A stretch of DNA of 64,000 nucleotides from Paenibacillus_D sp047238105 (lineage in GTDB: Bacteria; Bacillota; Bacilli; Paenibacillales; Paenibacillaceae): contig NZ_JBDFMD010000001.1 in NCBI RefSeq assembly GCF_047238105.1, positions 6,572,001 through 6,636,000 of the forward strand, read 5' to 3'. Under the pieces are notes generated by a model. It was not told the DNA's origin. It worked only from the letters and a program-made list of their open reading frames with translations, and searched no databases. The position numbers and the translations under genes were made by a program. Positions 41,593 to 51,336 of the stretch are shown here, piece by piece (positions within the stretch are counted from its first letter, which is position 1; each line of letters starts with the position of its first letter).

Positions 41593-42654
41593 TCAAGATT
41601 CGCCAGCTGGCATCCGGTAGCCGCTGTGACTGAGCTGGAACCGCCCTTGCAGGCCGGCCGTCACATACACCTCGTGATCTGTGGTCACGAAGATGGCTTC
41701 AGCATCCTCCCACTGCTCGACAAAAGCCATTCCCCGGTCCAGTCCCAGCCCAAACACGGTTGTAGAGAGGGCATCGGCAACCATGGACACATCGGAGACG
41801 ATCGTGACGCTCAGCAGGTCGTTCTGAAAAGGGTATCCGCCCACCGGGTCTAGGATATGATGATAGACTTGGCCCCCCGTCTTAAAAAAGCGCTCATAGA
41901 CCCCGGAGGTGACGATGGTTTTGTCGATGGCCTGTAGCGTACCCAGATGGTCGCCGCGCTGCTCGGCAGGATCCTGGATGCCGATCGACCAGGACTCGCC
42001 CCCCGGCTTTGCACCGAAAGCCAAGATATTGCCACCCAGATCGATCAGGGCGCTCTCGAAGCCTTCTGTCGTGAGATACTCCGCGATCAGATCGGCGGCA
42101 TATCCCTTCGCGATCGCGCCCAGATCGAGTCCCATCCCGCGTTTGTTCAGCCGAATCGTCTTCTTCTCCCTCTCTAGCTCCACCCGTTCATGGCCCACTA
42201 GAGCCAGCGCCGCTTCGATCTGATCGGGCGGCGGCACTGACGCGCCGCCATTGCCGATGGCCCACAGATCGACCAGCGGTCCGACTGTCGGATCAAATGC
42301 GCCATCGGACAATCGGGCGAATCGCAACGCCTGTTCTACCACCGCATAGGTATCCTCCGACACTTCTACGGCTCCACCGCCGGCCTGTGCATTGACCTGG
42401 TCGATCTCGCTGCCGGCGAGCTGACGGTTCATCTGCTGATCAACAATTTCCAGCAGCTCGCGGATGCGATCGAAATGTTTATCCGTCATGCCCTCGTCGT
42501 ACACACGAACCGTAATGATCGTACTGAATAGGAAGTAGTTTCTCGCGGCAGGTCCGCCATCCGACTTCGGGGGGCTTCCTTGCGAGCATGCGGCAGTAAA
42601 GAGTGACATCAAGAAGATAAAGACCAGTATTTTTCGAAGCTGTTTTTTCATCAT
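41593..42654 (-). CDS. fmnB: FAD:protein FMN transferase (ApbE family), lipoprotein
   Basis: Attaches FMN from FAD to Ser/Thr residues of extracellular proteins; in the Listeria EET system FmnB flavinylates PplA. 353 residues, lipoprotein signal with Cys23 (FTAAC). ApbE motifs: DPTVGPLVDLW, MGLDLGAIAKGYAADLI, IDLGGNILAFG, VSMVADALSTTVFGLGLD. It is divergent from eetA at the head of the EET locus and its likely substrate PplA is encoded at 51337-52239. Confidence 0.92.
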   Translation of the reverse strand: MMKKQLRKILVFIFLMSLFTAACSQGSPPKSDGGPAARNYFLFSTIITVRVYDEGMTDKHFDRIRELLEIVDQQMNRQLAGSEIDQVNAQAGGGAVEVSEDTYAVVEQALRFARLSDGAFDPTVGPLVDLWAIGNGGASVPPPDQIEAALALVGHERVELEREKKTIRLNKRGMGLDLGAIAKGYAADLIAEYLTTEGFESALIDLGGNILAFGAKPGGESWSIGIQDPAEQRGDHLGTLQAIDKTIVTSGVYERFFKTGGQVYHHILDPVGGYPFQNDLLSVTIVSDVSMVADALSTTVFGLGLDRGMAFVEQWEDAEAIFVTTDHEVYVTAGLQGRFQLSHSGYRMPAGES

Positions 42655-42785
42655 CGCGTTTCCTCCGTCCAGGGGCTTTTATTTATCGTATCAGATGCGC
42701 AGGTCGGCTCCTGTGATGTATCTCATAGTGACGGGAAGCACAATGACGGATAATAAAAGCATCAAAAGGTGTGGGGGAATGCAGC

Positions 42786-43163
42786 ATGCGCAAACAGGGA
42801 GACAAGTGGTTATTGGCCGTCCTGCTAATAGTAGGCGTATGGATGAGCTTCCAACTGTTCGGCGGCGAAGTGGCGGAAGCAGCCGCCGTCCGGATCGAAG
42901 TCGACGGCAAGCTGTTCGCGACAATGGAGGTCACCGGTGCCGTGCAGTTCATCGAGATCCCCACGGCGCGCGGACATAACGTCCTGGAGGTTTCAAGCGC
43001 AGGCGTCAAAATGATCGAAGCCGACTGCCCTGACAAACTGTGTCTGGCGATGAAGCGGATCCACAATCAGAGGGAGACGATCGTCTGTCTCCCCAATCGC
43101 GTATTTGTCGAGATGGTGGACAGCTTGGACGGGGGAGGCGGGGTCGATGCCGTCGTTAAGTGA
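42786..43163 (+). CDS. eetA: NusG domain II protein, EetA-like
   Basis: 125 residues: one N-terminal membrane segment (WLLAVLLIVGVWMSFQLF) and an extracytoplasmic NusG-II domain (FIEIPTARGHNVLEVSSAGV, DCPDKLCLAMKRI, ETIVCLPNRVFVEMVD). In the known EET locus this is EetA, partner of EetB in membrane electron transfer; its exact role is not settled. Ends inside the eetB start. Confidence 0.88.
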   Translation: MRKQGDKWLLAVLLIVGVWMSFQLFGGEVAEAAAVRIEVDGKLFATMEVTGAVQFIEIPTARGHNVLEVSSAGVKMIEADCPDKLCLAMKRIHNQRETIVCLPNRVFVEMVDSLDGGGGVDAVVK

Positions 43164-43692
43164 TCCGCAAGGACTGCGGAAGCTCACGCTGATTGCCATT
43201 CTTGCTTCATTGGCCGTCGTCCTGGGTATCATCGAATCGCTGATCCCGTTTGCCGTGGCGATACCCGGCGCCAAGCTGGGCTTGGGCAACATTGTCGTGG
43301 TGGTCGGTCTGGTCTTCTTTGACGGCAAGGATACGCTGATGCTGATCGTGGTCAAGACTCTGCTTACCGCATTCATACTCGGCAGTTTTTCGACTTTTCT
43401 ATTTAGCATACTGGGGGCGCTCTTCAGCTTTGTGGTGATGTTCACGATGCTGAGACTCGGGAGAGGGAGCTTCAGTCTGACTGCGATCAGCGTGGCCGGC
43501 GGCATCTGCCATAACCTCGGCCAGTTGACCGCCGCGGCATGGGTGCTCGGGACGACCAAGATCTATGCGTATCTGCCGTTCCTGCTCGTCACAGGCATAG
43601 CTACGGGAATCGTCGTCGGACTGGCATCTAGCTATCTGTGCGGTTCATGGTTAAGAAATGGATGGTACCGACCCATCCGCGACATCTTCTAA
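43147..43692 (+). CDS. eetB: Gx transporter family membrane protein, EetB-like
   Basis: 181 residues, about five membrane segments (LTLIAILASLAVVLGIIES, GNIVVVVGLVFFDGKDTLML, HNLGQLTAAAWVLG). Often annotated as heptaprenyl diphosphate synthase component I or Gx transporter; next to eetA it corresponds to EetB of the EET locus. Overlaps eetA by 17 bases. Confidence 0.88.
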   Translation: MPSLSDPQGLRKLTLIAILASLAVVLGIIESLIPFAVAIPGAKLGLGNIVVVVGLVFFDGKDTLMLIVVKTLLTAFILGSFSTFLFSILGALFSFVVMFTMLRLGRGSFSLTAISVAGGICHNLGQLTAAAWVLGTTKIYAYLPFLLVTGIATGIVVGLASSYLCGSWLRNGWYRPIRDIF

Positions 43693-43707
43693 GAGGGGGC
43701 GGCGAGG

Positions 43708-44592
43708 ATGAGGGAAGATGATCGGCAGGATCTCGCGATCCGCATCGAAGATGTGGTCTGCCGCAGAAGGCCTGATGAAGCGCCGGTAATCAACGGCATG
43801 TCCTTGGCCGTACCAAAAGGACAATGGCTCTGCGTGACAGGAGGCAACGGCTCGGGCAAATCGACGCTTGTCCGGCTGATCAACGGGTTGCTGGCAGCGG
43901 AGCAGGGGACGATTACGGTCGGAGGGTGCCTTTTGCGAGCGGAGACGCTATGGGAGGTGCGGAAGCAGGTAGGGGTCGTGTTCGCGAGCCCGGACGACCA
44001 GTTTGTCGGCTTGACGGTGGCGGACGATCTCGCCTTCGGACTCGAGAATCGCTGTCTGCCGCAGGAGGAGATGCAGGAGCGGATCAGTAGGGTGGCGGCG
44101 CAGCTCGGTATCGCGTCTCTGCTGGATCGTCATCCCGGCACGCTCTCAGGCGGTCAAAAACAGCGCGCGGCGCTCGCCGCAGTGCTGGCCATGGAGCCGG
44201 ATATTCTGATCCTGGACGAAGCGATGTCTATGCTGGATGCCGCTTCGCGTCGCGAGCTGCTGGACTGGCTGACGCAGCTGCGGGCCACTGGACAGTACAC
44301 GATGATCTCGGTTACCCATGATATCGAAGAGATGGCGGCTGCCGACCGGATGATCATGATGCAGGACGGTCAGATCGCTGCAGACGGCCGGCCGGATGAG
44401 CTGCTGCGTGATGAGGAGCTGCTCCGCAGTCATCGGATTGAGATTCCCTTTGTCGTTGCGCTGTGCAACGAGCTTAAGCAGCGTGGCTTGGACATCGGCG
44501 AATGGACTACAGAACAGGAAGCGGTGCATGCGATATGGGCATTATATTCGACCAGGTATCCTACAGCTACCCGGATGGACCTGGCCTTGTAG
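43708..44592 (+). CDS. ecfA1: ECF transporter ATPase, EcfA1
   Basis: Energy-coupling-factor ATPase of 294 residues. Walker A GGNGSGKSTLVRL, SPDDQFVGLTVADDLAFGLEN (the Q-loop region typical of EcfA), signature LSGGQKQR, Walker B ILILDEAMSMLD, VTHD. In EET loci the ECF module serves flavin transport (FmnA); an S component is not found in this window. Overlaps ecfA2. Confidence 0.92.
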   Translation: MREDDRQDLAIRIEDVVCRRRPDEAPVINGMSLAVPKGQWLCVTGGNGSGKSTLVRLINGLLAAEQGTITVGGCLLRAETLWEVRKQVGVVFASPDDQFVGLTVADDLAFGLENRCLPQEEMQERISRVAAQLGIASLLDRHPGTLSGGQKQRAALAAVLAMEPDILILDEAMSMLDAASRRELLDWLTQLRATGQYTMISVTHDIEEMAAADRMIMMQDGQIAADGRPDELLRDEELLRSHRIEIPFVVALCNELKQRGLDIGEWTTEQEAVHAIWALYSTRYPTATRMDLAL

Positions 44593-45389
44593 ATGTGGAC
44601 TTTCATGTGAAAAAAGGCACAATGTTGGCCGTTTTAGGCGCTCCCGGCTCGGGCAAATCTACTCTGCTGCAGCATATGAACGGACTGCTGCTGCCGGCTC
44701 GGGGGAGCGTACAGATCGACTCTCTGCGGATCGAGGCAGCCTGCAAGCGTCGGGTGCTGGCCGATGTGCGGAAGCGGGTCGGTCTTATCTTTCAATATCC
44801 GGAGCAGCAGCTCTTTGAAGAAACGGTGGAGCAGGATCTGTGCTTTGGCCCAGTGAACTTCGGAGCCAGTGAAGAGGAAGCTGCAGCAGCTGCCCGGCGG
44901 GCGGCCCAGTGGGTGGGGCTCGAGGAGGCATTCTTGTCCAGATCGCCCGCTCAGCTGAGTTCGGGAGAGCGGCGCCGGGCTGCGATCGCTTCCGTACTCG
45001 CTTCGGAGCCGGACATCGTCGCACTGGATGAACCGACAGCCTCGCTTGATGCTGCCGGGCGCGCGGACCTGATGTCGTGCCTTGCGCGTATGTGCCGGGA
45101 GGAGGGCAAGACGGTCATCGTGGCTACGCACCGCATCGAAGATGTGGCCCCCTATGCTCAGGATTATATCGTCCTCCAGGCAGGGAGACTGCTGTTCCAA
45201 GGCGACGGTAACGAACTGCTGCGCCGCCCGGATGTGCTGGAGGCTGCGGGTGTCACCGTCCCGGCGGCGGCTCGCATCGGCAGGCAGCTCAGCGAACTGC
45301 TGGAACTTGTAGACCAAGGGCTCCGCCCCGATCCTGCGGTGCTGGCGGGGGCAATCCAGGAAGCGATGGAGAGGAGGGGAGTCCGATGA
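44535..45389 (+). CDS. ecfA2: ECF transporter ATPase, EcfA2
   Basis: 284 residues. Walker A GAPGSGKSTLLQHM, IFQYPEQQLFEETVEQDLCFG, signature LSSGERRR (first Gly replaced by Ser), Walker B IVALDEPTASLD, ATHR in place of THD. Forms a pair with EcfA1. The start lies 58 bases inside ecfA1; the stop overlaps the ecfT start by four bases. Confidence 0.9.
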   Translation: MGIIFDQVSYSYPDGPGLVDVDFHVKKGTMLAVLGAPGSGKSTLLQHMNGLLLPARGSVQIDSLRIEAACKRRVLADVRKRVGLIFQYPEQQLFEETVEQDLCFGPVNFGASEEEAAAAARRAAQWVGLEEAFLSRSPAQLSSGERRRAAIASVLASEPDIVALDEPTASLDAAGRADLMSCLARMCREEGKTVIVATHRIEDVAPYAQDYIVLQAGRLLFQGDGNELLRRPDVLEAAGVTVPAAARIGRQLSELLELVDQGLRPDPAVLAGAIQEAMERRGVR

Positions 45390-46175
45390 GACGACGGCTG
45401 ATGATCGGGCGATACGTTGCAGGGGACTCACGGCTGCATCAGCTGGACCCCCGGGCTAAGATCGTTTCTCTGCCTTTGTTTATGGCAGCTGTATTTCTCG
45501 TGGACACGTACGCCGCAGCGGGTGTGCTAGCCTTGTTCACCGCCCTCTTGATCGGGATGACGGGCATCCCGTTCCGATCGTTTACGGGCGGTAAAGCCGT
45601 TAATGTTTCTGCTGATCTTTATTTTTTTCTTCCACTTGCTAGTCGAGGACGGGGGCAGCCGCTATCTGCAGTTAGGGACATTCGCTTTCTATACCGGCGG
45701 CCTGGAGCGCGGCGTCGTCGCGGCGAGCCGGATGATCCTGTTTATCATATATGCAGCCATGCTCACCTTTACGACGCAGCCGGACCGATTGGCGCAGGGA
45801 CTCAGCAGCGTGCTCACGCCGCTAAGCTTGTTGGGGGTCCCGATCCCCCGGCTGACGCTGATGCTCGGCATCGCCCTGAGGTTCGTCCCCACCTTGTTCG
45901 AGGAGGCCGAGCGGCTCTGGAAGGCGCAAGTATCGAGAGGGCTGGACTTGCGTCGCCAGCCGCTAGCCAGCCGGGCCCGACTGCTGGCAGCGCTGCTGAT
46001 CCCGGTGAGCACCGGCGCCTTCCGTCGGGCGATGGCGCTTGCCGATGCGATGGAATCTCGCGGCTATCGGCTGGATATGGCCCGGACCGTTTACCGTTCA
46101 CTGGGCTGGCAGGCCGCTGATAGCTGGTTTCTCGTCCTGTTTGCCCTGCCGGTTACGGCCGCCGCGATGCTGTAA
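45386..46175 (+). pseudogene. ecfT: ECF transporter membrane subunit EcfT, apparent frameshift
   Basis: The first ~65 codons (HQLDPRAKIVSLPLFMAAVF ... GIPFRS) are in one frame. From about 45585 the conserved sequence goes on in another: LRAVKPLMFLLIFIFFFHLL, RFVPTLFEEAERLWKAQVSR, MALADAMESRGY (the Ala-Arg-Gly motifs of EcfT). One extra base in TCGTTTACGG would explain it. Real inactivation or a sequencing error cannot be told apart here. Confidence 0.82.
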
Positions 46176-46192
46176 GATCTGCTGCACAATGG

Positions 46193-47140
46193 ATGAATAT
46201 GAAGGAGATGAGGACAGTGGAGAGCACATGGAGAAGACGCTGGCGGGGATTCTGGCAGCTTGCCGACCCCAAGATATGGATCGCTTCAACCGTACCGCTG
46301 TTAATTGCTACGGCGCTTGCCTATGCCAAGACGGGCATCTTCCATATCGGCTGGTTCGTCTTTGCACTGCTGGGCATCTATCTGATCGAGATCGGCAAAA
46401 ATGCGATCAATGAGTTTATCGACTACTATACCGGCGTGGACCGCTATGTCGCCGCAGACAAGCGCACGCCGTTTAGCGGCGGCAAGAAGACGATCGTCGA
46501 CGGCCGGCTGTCGCTGGGCGAGACGGCGCTGATCGCTTTGACGACGCTGGGCGCGGCATTTGCCGTCGGGGTGCTGATCGCCTGGTTTCGCGAACCGCAC
46601 GTCTTCTGGATCGGCATGATCGGGGGCGTGCTGGCCGTCGCCTACAGTCTGCCGCCGTTCAAGCTCAACTACAACGGTCTGGGCGAATGTGCTGTCGGCT
46701 TGGCATTCGGTCCGCTGCTCATCTCCGGCATGTACCTCATGATGACGGGTCAACTGGACGGGCAGATCGCCGCGATCGGCATCCCGATCGCTTTCCTGGT
46801 CATGGCGATCCTGTGGATCAACCAATACCCGGATTATGAAGCCGACCTTCGCGGCGGCAAGCGCAACTGGCTGGTGCGTCTGGGCAAGCGTCCCGGTCTG
46901 ATCGTCTATGGCAGCTTGTTCATATGCGCATATCTTAGTCTGATCGTGCTGGCCTGGACAACCGGCAATCTGTACTGGCTGCTGGCACTCGCGACGATCC
47001 CGCTGGCCTGGCGGTCCGTGCGGGCAGCGGTTAGACATCTGGAGGATCTGCCGCGTTTCCTGGCGGCCAATGCCGGGACGATCCAGGTCTATCAGCTGAT
47101 CGGCCTGACGATGATTGCAGCCGCGCTTCTCGGCGGCTGA
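46193..47140 (+). CDS. dmkA: UbiA-family prenyltransferase (DHNA polyprenyltransferase)
   Basis: 315 residues, about eight membrane segments. Prenyl-diphosphate motifs NEFIDYYTGVDRY (N-x2-D-type) and NQYPDYEADLRGGKRN (D-x3-D). Makes demethylmenaquinone from DHNA and a polyprenyl diphosphate; in EET loci DmkA supplies the separate quinone pool used by Ndh2. MenA is the general alternative name. A dmkB-like gene is close by. Confidence 0.88.
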   Translation: MNMKEMRTVESTWRRRWRGFWQLADPKIWIASTVPLLIATALAYAKTGIFHIGWFVFALLGIYLIEIGKNAINEFIDYYTGVDRYVAADKRTPFSGGKKTIVDGRLSLGETALIALTTLGAAFAVGVLIAWFREPHVFWIGMIGGVLAVAYSLPPFKLNYNGLGECAVGLAFGPLLISGMYLMMTGQLDGQIAAIGIPIAFLVMAILWINQYPDYEADLRGGKRNWLVRLGKRPGLIVYGSLFICAYLSLIVLAWTTGNLYWLLALATIPLAWRSVRAAVRHLEDLPRFLAANAGTIQVYQLIGLTMIAAALLGG

Positions 47141-47221
47141 TCCGGTACGGAACCAAGGTCTGAGGATTGCGACAATTTTTGATGATGCCGTCTTACTTTA
47201 TCTGGAATATCATGGCATGAT

Positions 47222-47278
47222 AGGACTGGGTCTGGAGTCTTGCCCACGTTAGCGGCATGGACATTCTGACCCAGTCCT
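47222..47278. repeat. Long inverted repeat without T tract
   Basis: AGGACTGGGTC pairs with GACCCAGTCCT around a 35-base loop. Could be an mRNA hairpin or a weak terminator after dmkA. Confidence 0.5.
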
Positions 47279-47394
47279 GGAAGTCTGTGCATGGAGGGGG
47301 TTATATCGGTTAGACTGTGCAGCATATTGAGTATAATATTCTGACTTTCATTTGTTTTATGATGTACATACCATGCAAAGGACGTGCAATCTTA

Positions 47395-47892
47395 TTGGAA
47401 CGAGAACATCCCATTTCTTATCGTGTGCTAGGCGTGCAAGGACTTGGCGGCTGGCTCATTTTGGTGCAGATCGGTTTGTACGGCGCCCTATTTTCGTTAG
47501 CTGCACAGTTTTTCTTAAGCACCCTGTCTGGCTTTAGTCCCGAGATCTGGCCCGTCCTCACTTCGCCGGATTCCGAGCTGTATTATCCGCTATTCGGACC
47601 GGTCCTGATTTTTGAAGCGGTCAAAAACGTTTTGTTTATGGCGTTTACGATTTTTATTCTCGTTTGTTTTTACCGAAAGAAACGGATCGTGCCGCGGCTG
47701 ATGATTATGTTCTATAGTCTTCTTCTGCTGATCAGTATTATTGATGCGATCATCATCTATCAGATCCCGGCGTTTCTGGAACCGCAAGACGGCAAAGCAA
47801 TCAGGACGGTCATCAGGGAAGGGCTGACCTGTGCCATCTTCATCCCGTATTTCTTAAAATCCGAACGTGTGGAGAATACCTTTGTGCAATAG
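47395..47892 (+). CDS. DUF2569-like membrane protein
   Basis: About 165 residues from the TTG at 47395 (AAAGGACGTG upstream); an earlier in-frame ATG adds residues without family likeness. GLGGWLILVQIGLYGALFSL is typical of DUF2569; four membrane segments. Its role is unknown and it may not belong to the EET system. Confidence 0.72.
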   Translation: MEREHPISYRVLGVQGLGGWLILVQIGLYGALFSLAAQFFLSTLSGFSPEIWPVLTSPDSELYYPLFGPVLIFEAVKNVLFMAFTIFILVCFYRKKRIVPRLMIMFYSLLLLISIIDAIIIYQIPAFLEPQDGKAIRTVIREGLTCAIFIPYFLKSERVENTFVQ

Positions 47893-47924
47893 GAGCGTGA
47901 AGAAGATGACTTTATCAAGACTGG

Positions 47925-48908
47925 TCAGCGGAGAAAGTACTGCGCGAGGATGCGCAGCTGCGGAGCTGCGGGGTGGGGTTCCAATTGCCGGATCAGCGCG
48001 AGGGCTGCCTCCGCATACGTATCGGCAAGCTTGCGGGCGCGCGCGATGGCCGGGCTGGCAGCGATACGATGGATAACCTCGTCGAAGGCAGGGGCATCGC
48101 TGTCCAGACCGAGTACACGGATCATCTTCGCAAGTTCGGGATCTTCGAGTGCGTAGAGTACGGGTAGCGTAACATTGCCATTGCGAAGATCGGCGCCGAC
48201 TGGTTTGCCTGCAATCAACTCCTGCTGCGTGAAGTCCAGCACGTCGTCGCGAATCTGAAACGCCATGCCGAGTGCCTCGCCGAACTGGTAGAGGCGCTCG
48301 GCTGTTCCGGTGTCCGCGCCTGTCGCTTCAGCGCCAGCACGCAGGCAGAGCGCCATGAGGAGGGCGGTCTTGCGTCTTGTTTTGTCCAGGTACCGCTCCA
48401 GTGACAGATCGTAGTTAAAACGGTTGTCCAACTGATGATATTCTCCGACGCACAGCTCCGAGACGCTGGCGAGCAGCAGCGATTGGCGCCGTTCCTGTTC
48501 GTCGGGCTCCCGGTCCGGCGCCCCTTCCGCAGCCCACTCCAACACACGGGCCATCATATAATTGCCGGTCACGACGGCAGTCGGGATATCCGTCAGCGTA
48601 TGCAGCGTCGGCACGCCGCGGCGAAGTGCGGCTTGATCGATGATATCGTCATGGATCAGCGAAGCCATATGCAGATATTCTACCATGGCAGCTATCTTCA
48701 GCACGGGCCGCCGCCGCTCCAGCCTGCCGAACCGGCTGCCCACGATCACCATGAGCGGCCGCAGCCGTTTGCCTCCGGCATGGATCAGCTGCAGGATTCC
48801 CTTGCGAACAGGAGATGAGGGGGAGAGGTCGCGGTCAGAGAGGACGACCTCCCGCAGCGTCTCGTCGATGACCTCCAGATTGATGCCCAGCTGTTGATGA
48901 AGCTTCAT
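47925..48908 (-). CDS. dmkB: Polyprenyl diphosphate synthase
   Basis: 327 residues from the ATG at 48908 (GGAGGAGG upstream; longer frame ignored). Both aspartate-rich motifs are present: LIHDDIIDQA (first) and FQIRDDVLDF (second), with GGKRLRPLMV and GNYMMARVLEW. Builds the isoprenoid chain (probably C35) that DmkA attaches to DHNA. Lies head-on to the genes 45386-47892 and follows the hepS-like gene. Confidence 0.9.
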   Translation of the reverse strand: MKLHQQLGINLEVIDETLREVVLSDRDLSPSSPVRKGILQLIHAGGKRLRPLMVIVGSRFGRLERRRPVLKIAAMVEYLHMASLIHDDIIDQAALRRGVPTLHTLTDIPTAVVTGNYMMARVLEWAAEGAPDREPDEQERRQSLLLASVSELCVGEYHQLDNRFNYDLSLERYLDKTRRKTALLMALCLRAGAEATGADTGTAERLYQFGEALGMAFQIRDDVLDFTQQELIAGKPVGADLRNGNVTLPVLYALEDPELAKMIRVLGLDSDAPAFDEVIHRIAASPAIARARKLADTYAEAALALIRQLEPHPAAPQLRILAQYFLR

Positions 48909-48960
48909 GACGCGTGTCCTCCTCCTTAAAGTCGTATCCAAAAGGATGAATTGTTTCAGC

Positions 48961-49397
48961 CTAAGCACACGATTGATTCAGATAATCGGCGATGTGTCTC
49001 CGGTGTTCGGCGAACAGCGCATCGGCTGGCCGGCCCCGCAGCAGCGCGAGCTGCATCCGTTTCTGCAGCGGGGTGAGCCATTGAGCAGCAGCCGCCATTC
49101 TCTGCGTTTGGAGGCAAGGCGGTATAGCAGCCCACTCAAGTAATCGCCGTCAAGGATACTCCGCGTCAGCAGAGCATTGTCCTCCAGAGTCAGTTGCAGA
49201 TGCTTCAAGACAGCCAGCCGGATCAGGATGCAGCAGGCCAATATCGTAACTTTACGGTTATAGTCCAACGTATGAGTCTGGAGCAGCGTCGCAATATCTT
49301 CGATCTCCACCGCGTCCGGCGTGAAGATCATCTCGACTCCGGGATCCAACTGGTCGCGCAGCAGCCGGAGGGCGTCATGGATCAGCTTCGTTGTCAT
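48961..49397 (-). pseudogene. HepS-like (heptaprenyl diphosphate synthase component 1-like) gene with frameshift
   Basis: From the ATG at 49397 the first ~100 codons (HTLDYNRKVTILACCILIRL, SILDGDYLSGLLYRLASKRR) resemble the small subunit of two-part heptaprenyl synthases. After about 49095 the coding sense moves to another frame: QWLTPLQKRMQLALLRGRPA, FAEHRRHIADYLNQSC, stop at 48961. The in-frame tail instead is Cys/Arg-rich and unnatural. Shorter than classical HepS (~250 residues). Confidence 0.6.
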
Positions 49398-49437
49398 TGT
49401 TCTCACACTCCTTCGCTATGCGCCCGTGCGGCATAGA

Positions 49438-51283
49438 TTAGTCGGTGTAGGTATACCAACGCCGGACCAACGGGATACGGCGCCATATTTTTTTGAGCCA
49501 AGGATAGACGTAATAATCGAGTCCAAAGGTGCTGCCCGAGCCGCCGATCAGGGCGATGCCCGCTGCCATGTACCAGAGCATATCGTACGGAGCCATCCCG
49601 GAGATCCATATCATCGCGCCCATCGCGACAGAGGCGGCGGCAGCCGGCGCGCTGAACAATCCGGCGATCAGCAGGAGACCGACGATGAGCTCGGCCAGCA
49701 CCATCGAGGCCTGGAAGATATAGGCCAATGCATTGTAGCTGCCGTCGGCATGGAAGAACATCAGCCCCATTGACCAATCGACGATTGACTGGACGAAGTC
49801 CGGAACCGGCAGGGCGGACAAGGCCGTCTCGGTATGGGCGGATGCTGCGGATACCGCATCTGCTGTGGCTGTTGCTCCTGAGGTGCCGTCAGCCGCTTGA
49901 GCAGGGATGAGGAACACATGGCCCGGGTCCTTGAAGATCTTGATGATCTTATCCCAGCCTTGGAGGAACCACATGCCACCGGCGAGGAGCCGCAGCGGCA
50001 CCAGCCAGAAGTTCGGCGATCGTTTGGCGAAGTGTCCGCCCAGGAAACTGCGATTGTTACGGACGTGGACGAATTCGTGCAGGATATAGTGATACACCTT
50101 ATTGAATCCGCACACCTGGAACAGATAGACGAGGTTGATGAGATGCTTGACGGCCATAGCGGGCAGGCCGCTCAGCTTGAACATCATGCCGGGGATCCCC
50201 ACATTGGCAACCCCGTAACGGCTGCCGATACAGACCATCGTGCCGTGAAACGTAGGCTGATATGACTTTTTCGGTGTCTTCAAAAACTCTGACGCGATGT
50301 TATGAGCGATGACCGGTGCCGCAAGCTCGGCGTTCTCGACCATCTGCGGTACAGGATGCTCTGCGCCTTCCGGGATATAGAAGATGTTGTCACCCACCAC
50401 ATACACATTCTCATGGGCAGGTACCTGCAGTTTGTCGTTGGTCAGGATCCGCCGGCGGCCCTTCTGCTCGATATCAAGCTCGCCGACCAGATCTGCGCCT
50501 TCGACACCTGCAGTCCAGATCACGGTGCGGGAGAGGATATCGTTCCCTCCGACCGTAACGCCGTTCGCCTTGACCTCAGTAATCTTGGCGCCGGTGGAGA
50601 TCTGGACGCCCATCTTGCGCAGCCGCTTCTCCGACTTGGCGATGAGCGGCTGCGGCAGGATGGGAAGGATGCGATCCATCATATCTGCGACATGGAGCGA
50701 GACCTCGGCGGGATCGACATGAAATGCCTTGCACAGCTCCTGTGTATATTCAGCCAGCTCGCCGATCATCTCGACGCCGGTGAAGCCGCCGCCGACCACG
50801 ACGAACGTCAGCATTTCCTTGCGGATCTGAGGATCCTGCTCCTTGATAGCGCTGCGGAACATGTGCTGCGTATGCTCCTTCAGCCGGATCGCATCTTCAT
50901 ATGACCATAGCGTCAGCGCATGCTGCTCGGCGCCGGGGATGCCGAAGAAGGTGGGCTTGCTCCCCGTGCCGATCACCAGATAGTCGTAAACGTACGTTTG
51001 CTGCCGGCCCTGCAGCGTTTGCTGTTCAAAATCGATGTCACCGATATGGTCGAGTACGACCTCTACGTTGCGGAAGCCGGAGAATCTTCTTCAGATCAAT
51101 CTTGATGGAGTCCTCTTCGACCCTGCCCGCCGCGACCTCATGCAGCTCGGTGAGCAGCGTGTGGAACGGTTTGCGGTCGATCAGGGTAATAGAGATGTCG
51201 CGGCGCTTACGCAGCCGATTCGCCAGCTTTTTGGCGGTTAACACGCCCCCATAGCCGCCGCCCAGGACGATGATTCGTTTCAT
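49438..51283 (-). pseudogene. ndh2: Type II NADH dehydrogenase with C-terminal membrane domain, apparent frameshift
   Basis: The N-terminal part (51283-~51085) has the FAD-binding GGGYGGVLTAKKLANR and HEVAAGRVEEDSIKID. Near 51083 the frame changes; the rest continues as SGFRNVEVVLDHIGDIDF, VIGTGSKPTFFG, FVVVGGGFTGVEMIGELAEY (NADH site), NVYVVGDN. After residue ~400 a DoxX-like membrane domain of ~200 residues follows, as in the Ndh2 of EET loci, which passes NADH electrons to demethylmenaquinone. An indel of one or two bases in AGAATCTTC explains the break. Inactivation or sequence error are both possible. Confidence 0.85.
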
Positions 51284-51336
51284 TGGGTATGCCCCCTTAA
51301 GGGTGTAGTAGTAATCACAGATGCAGTCGTGCCGCG

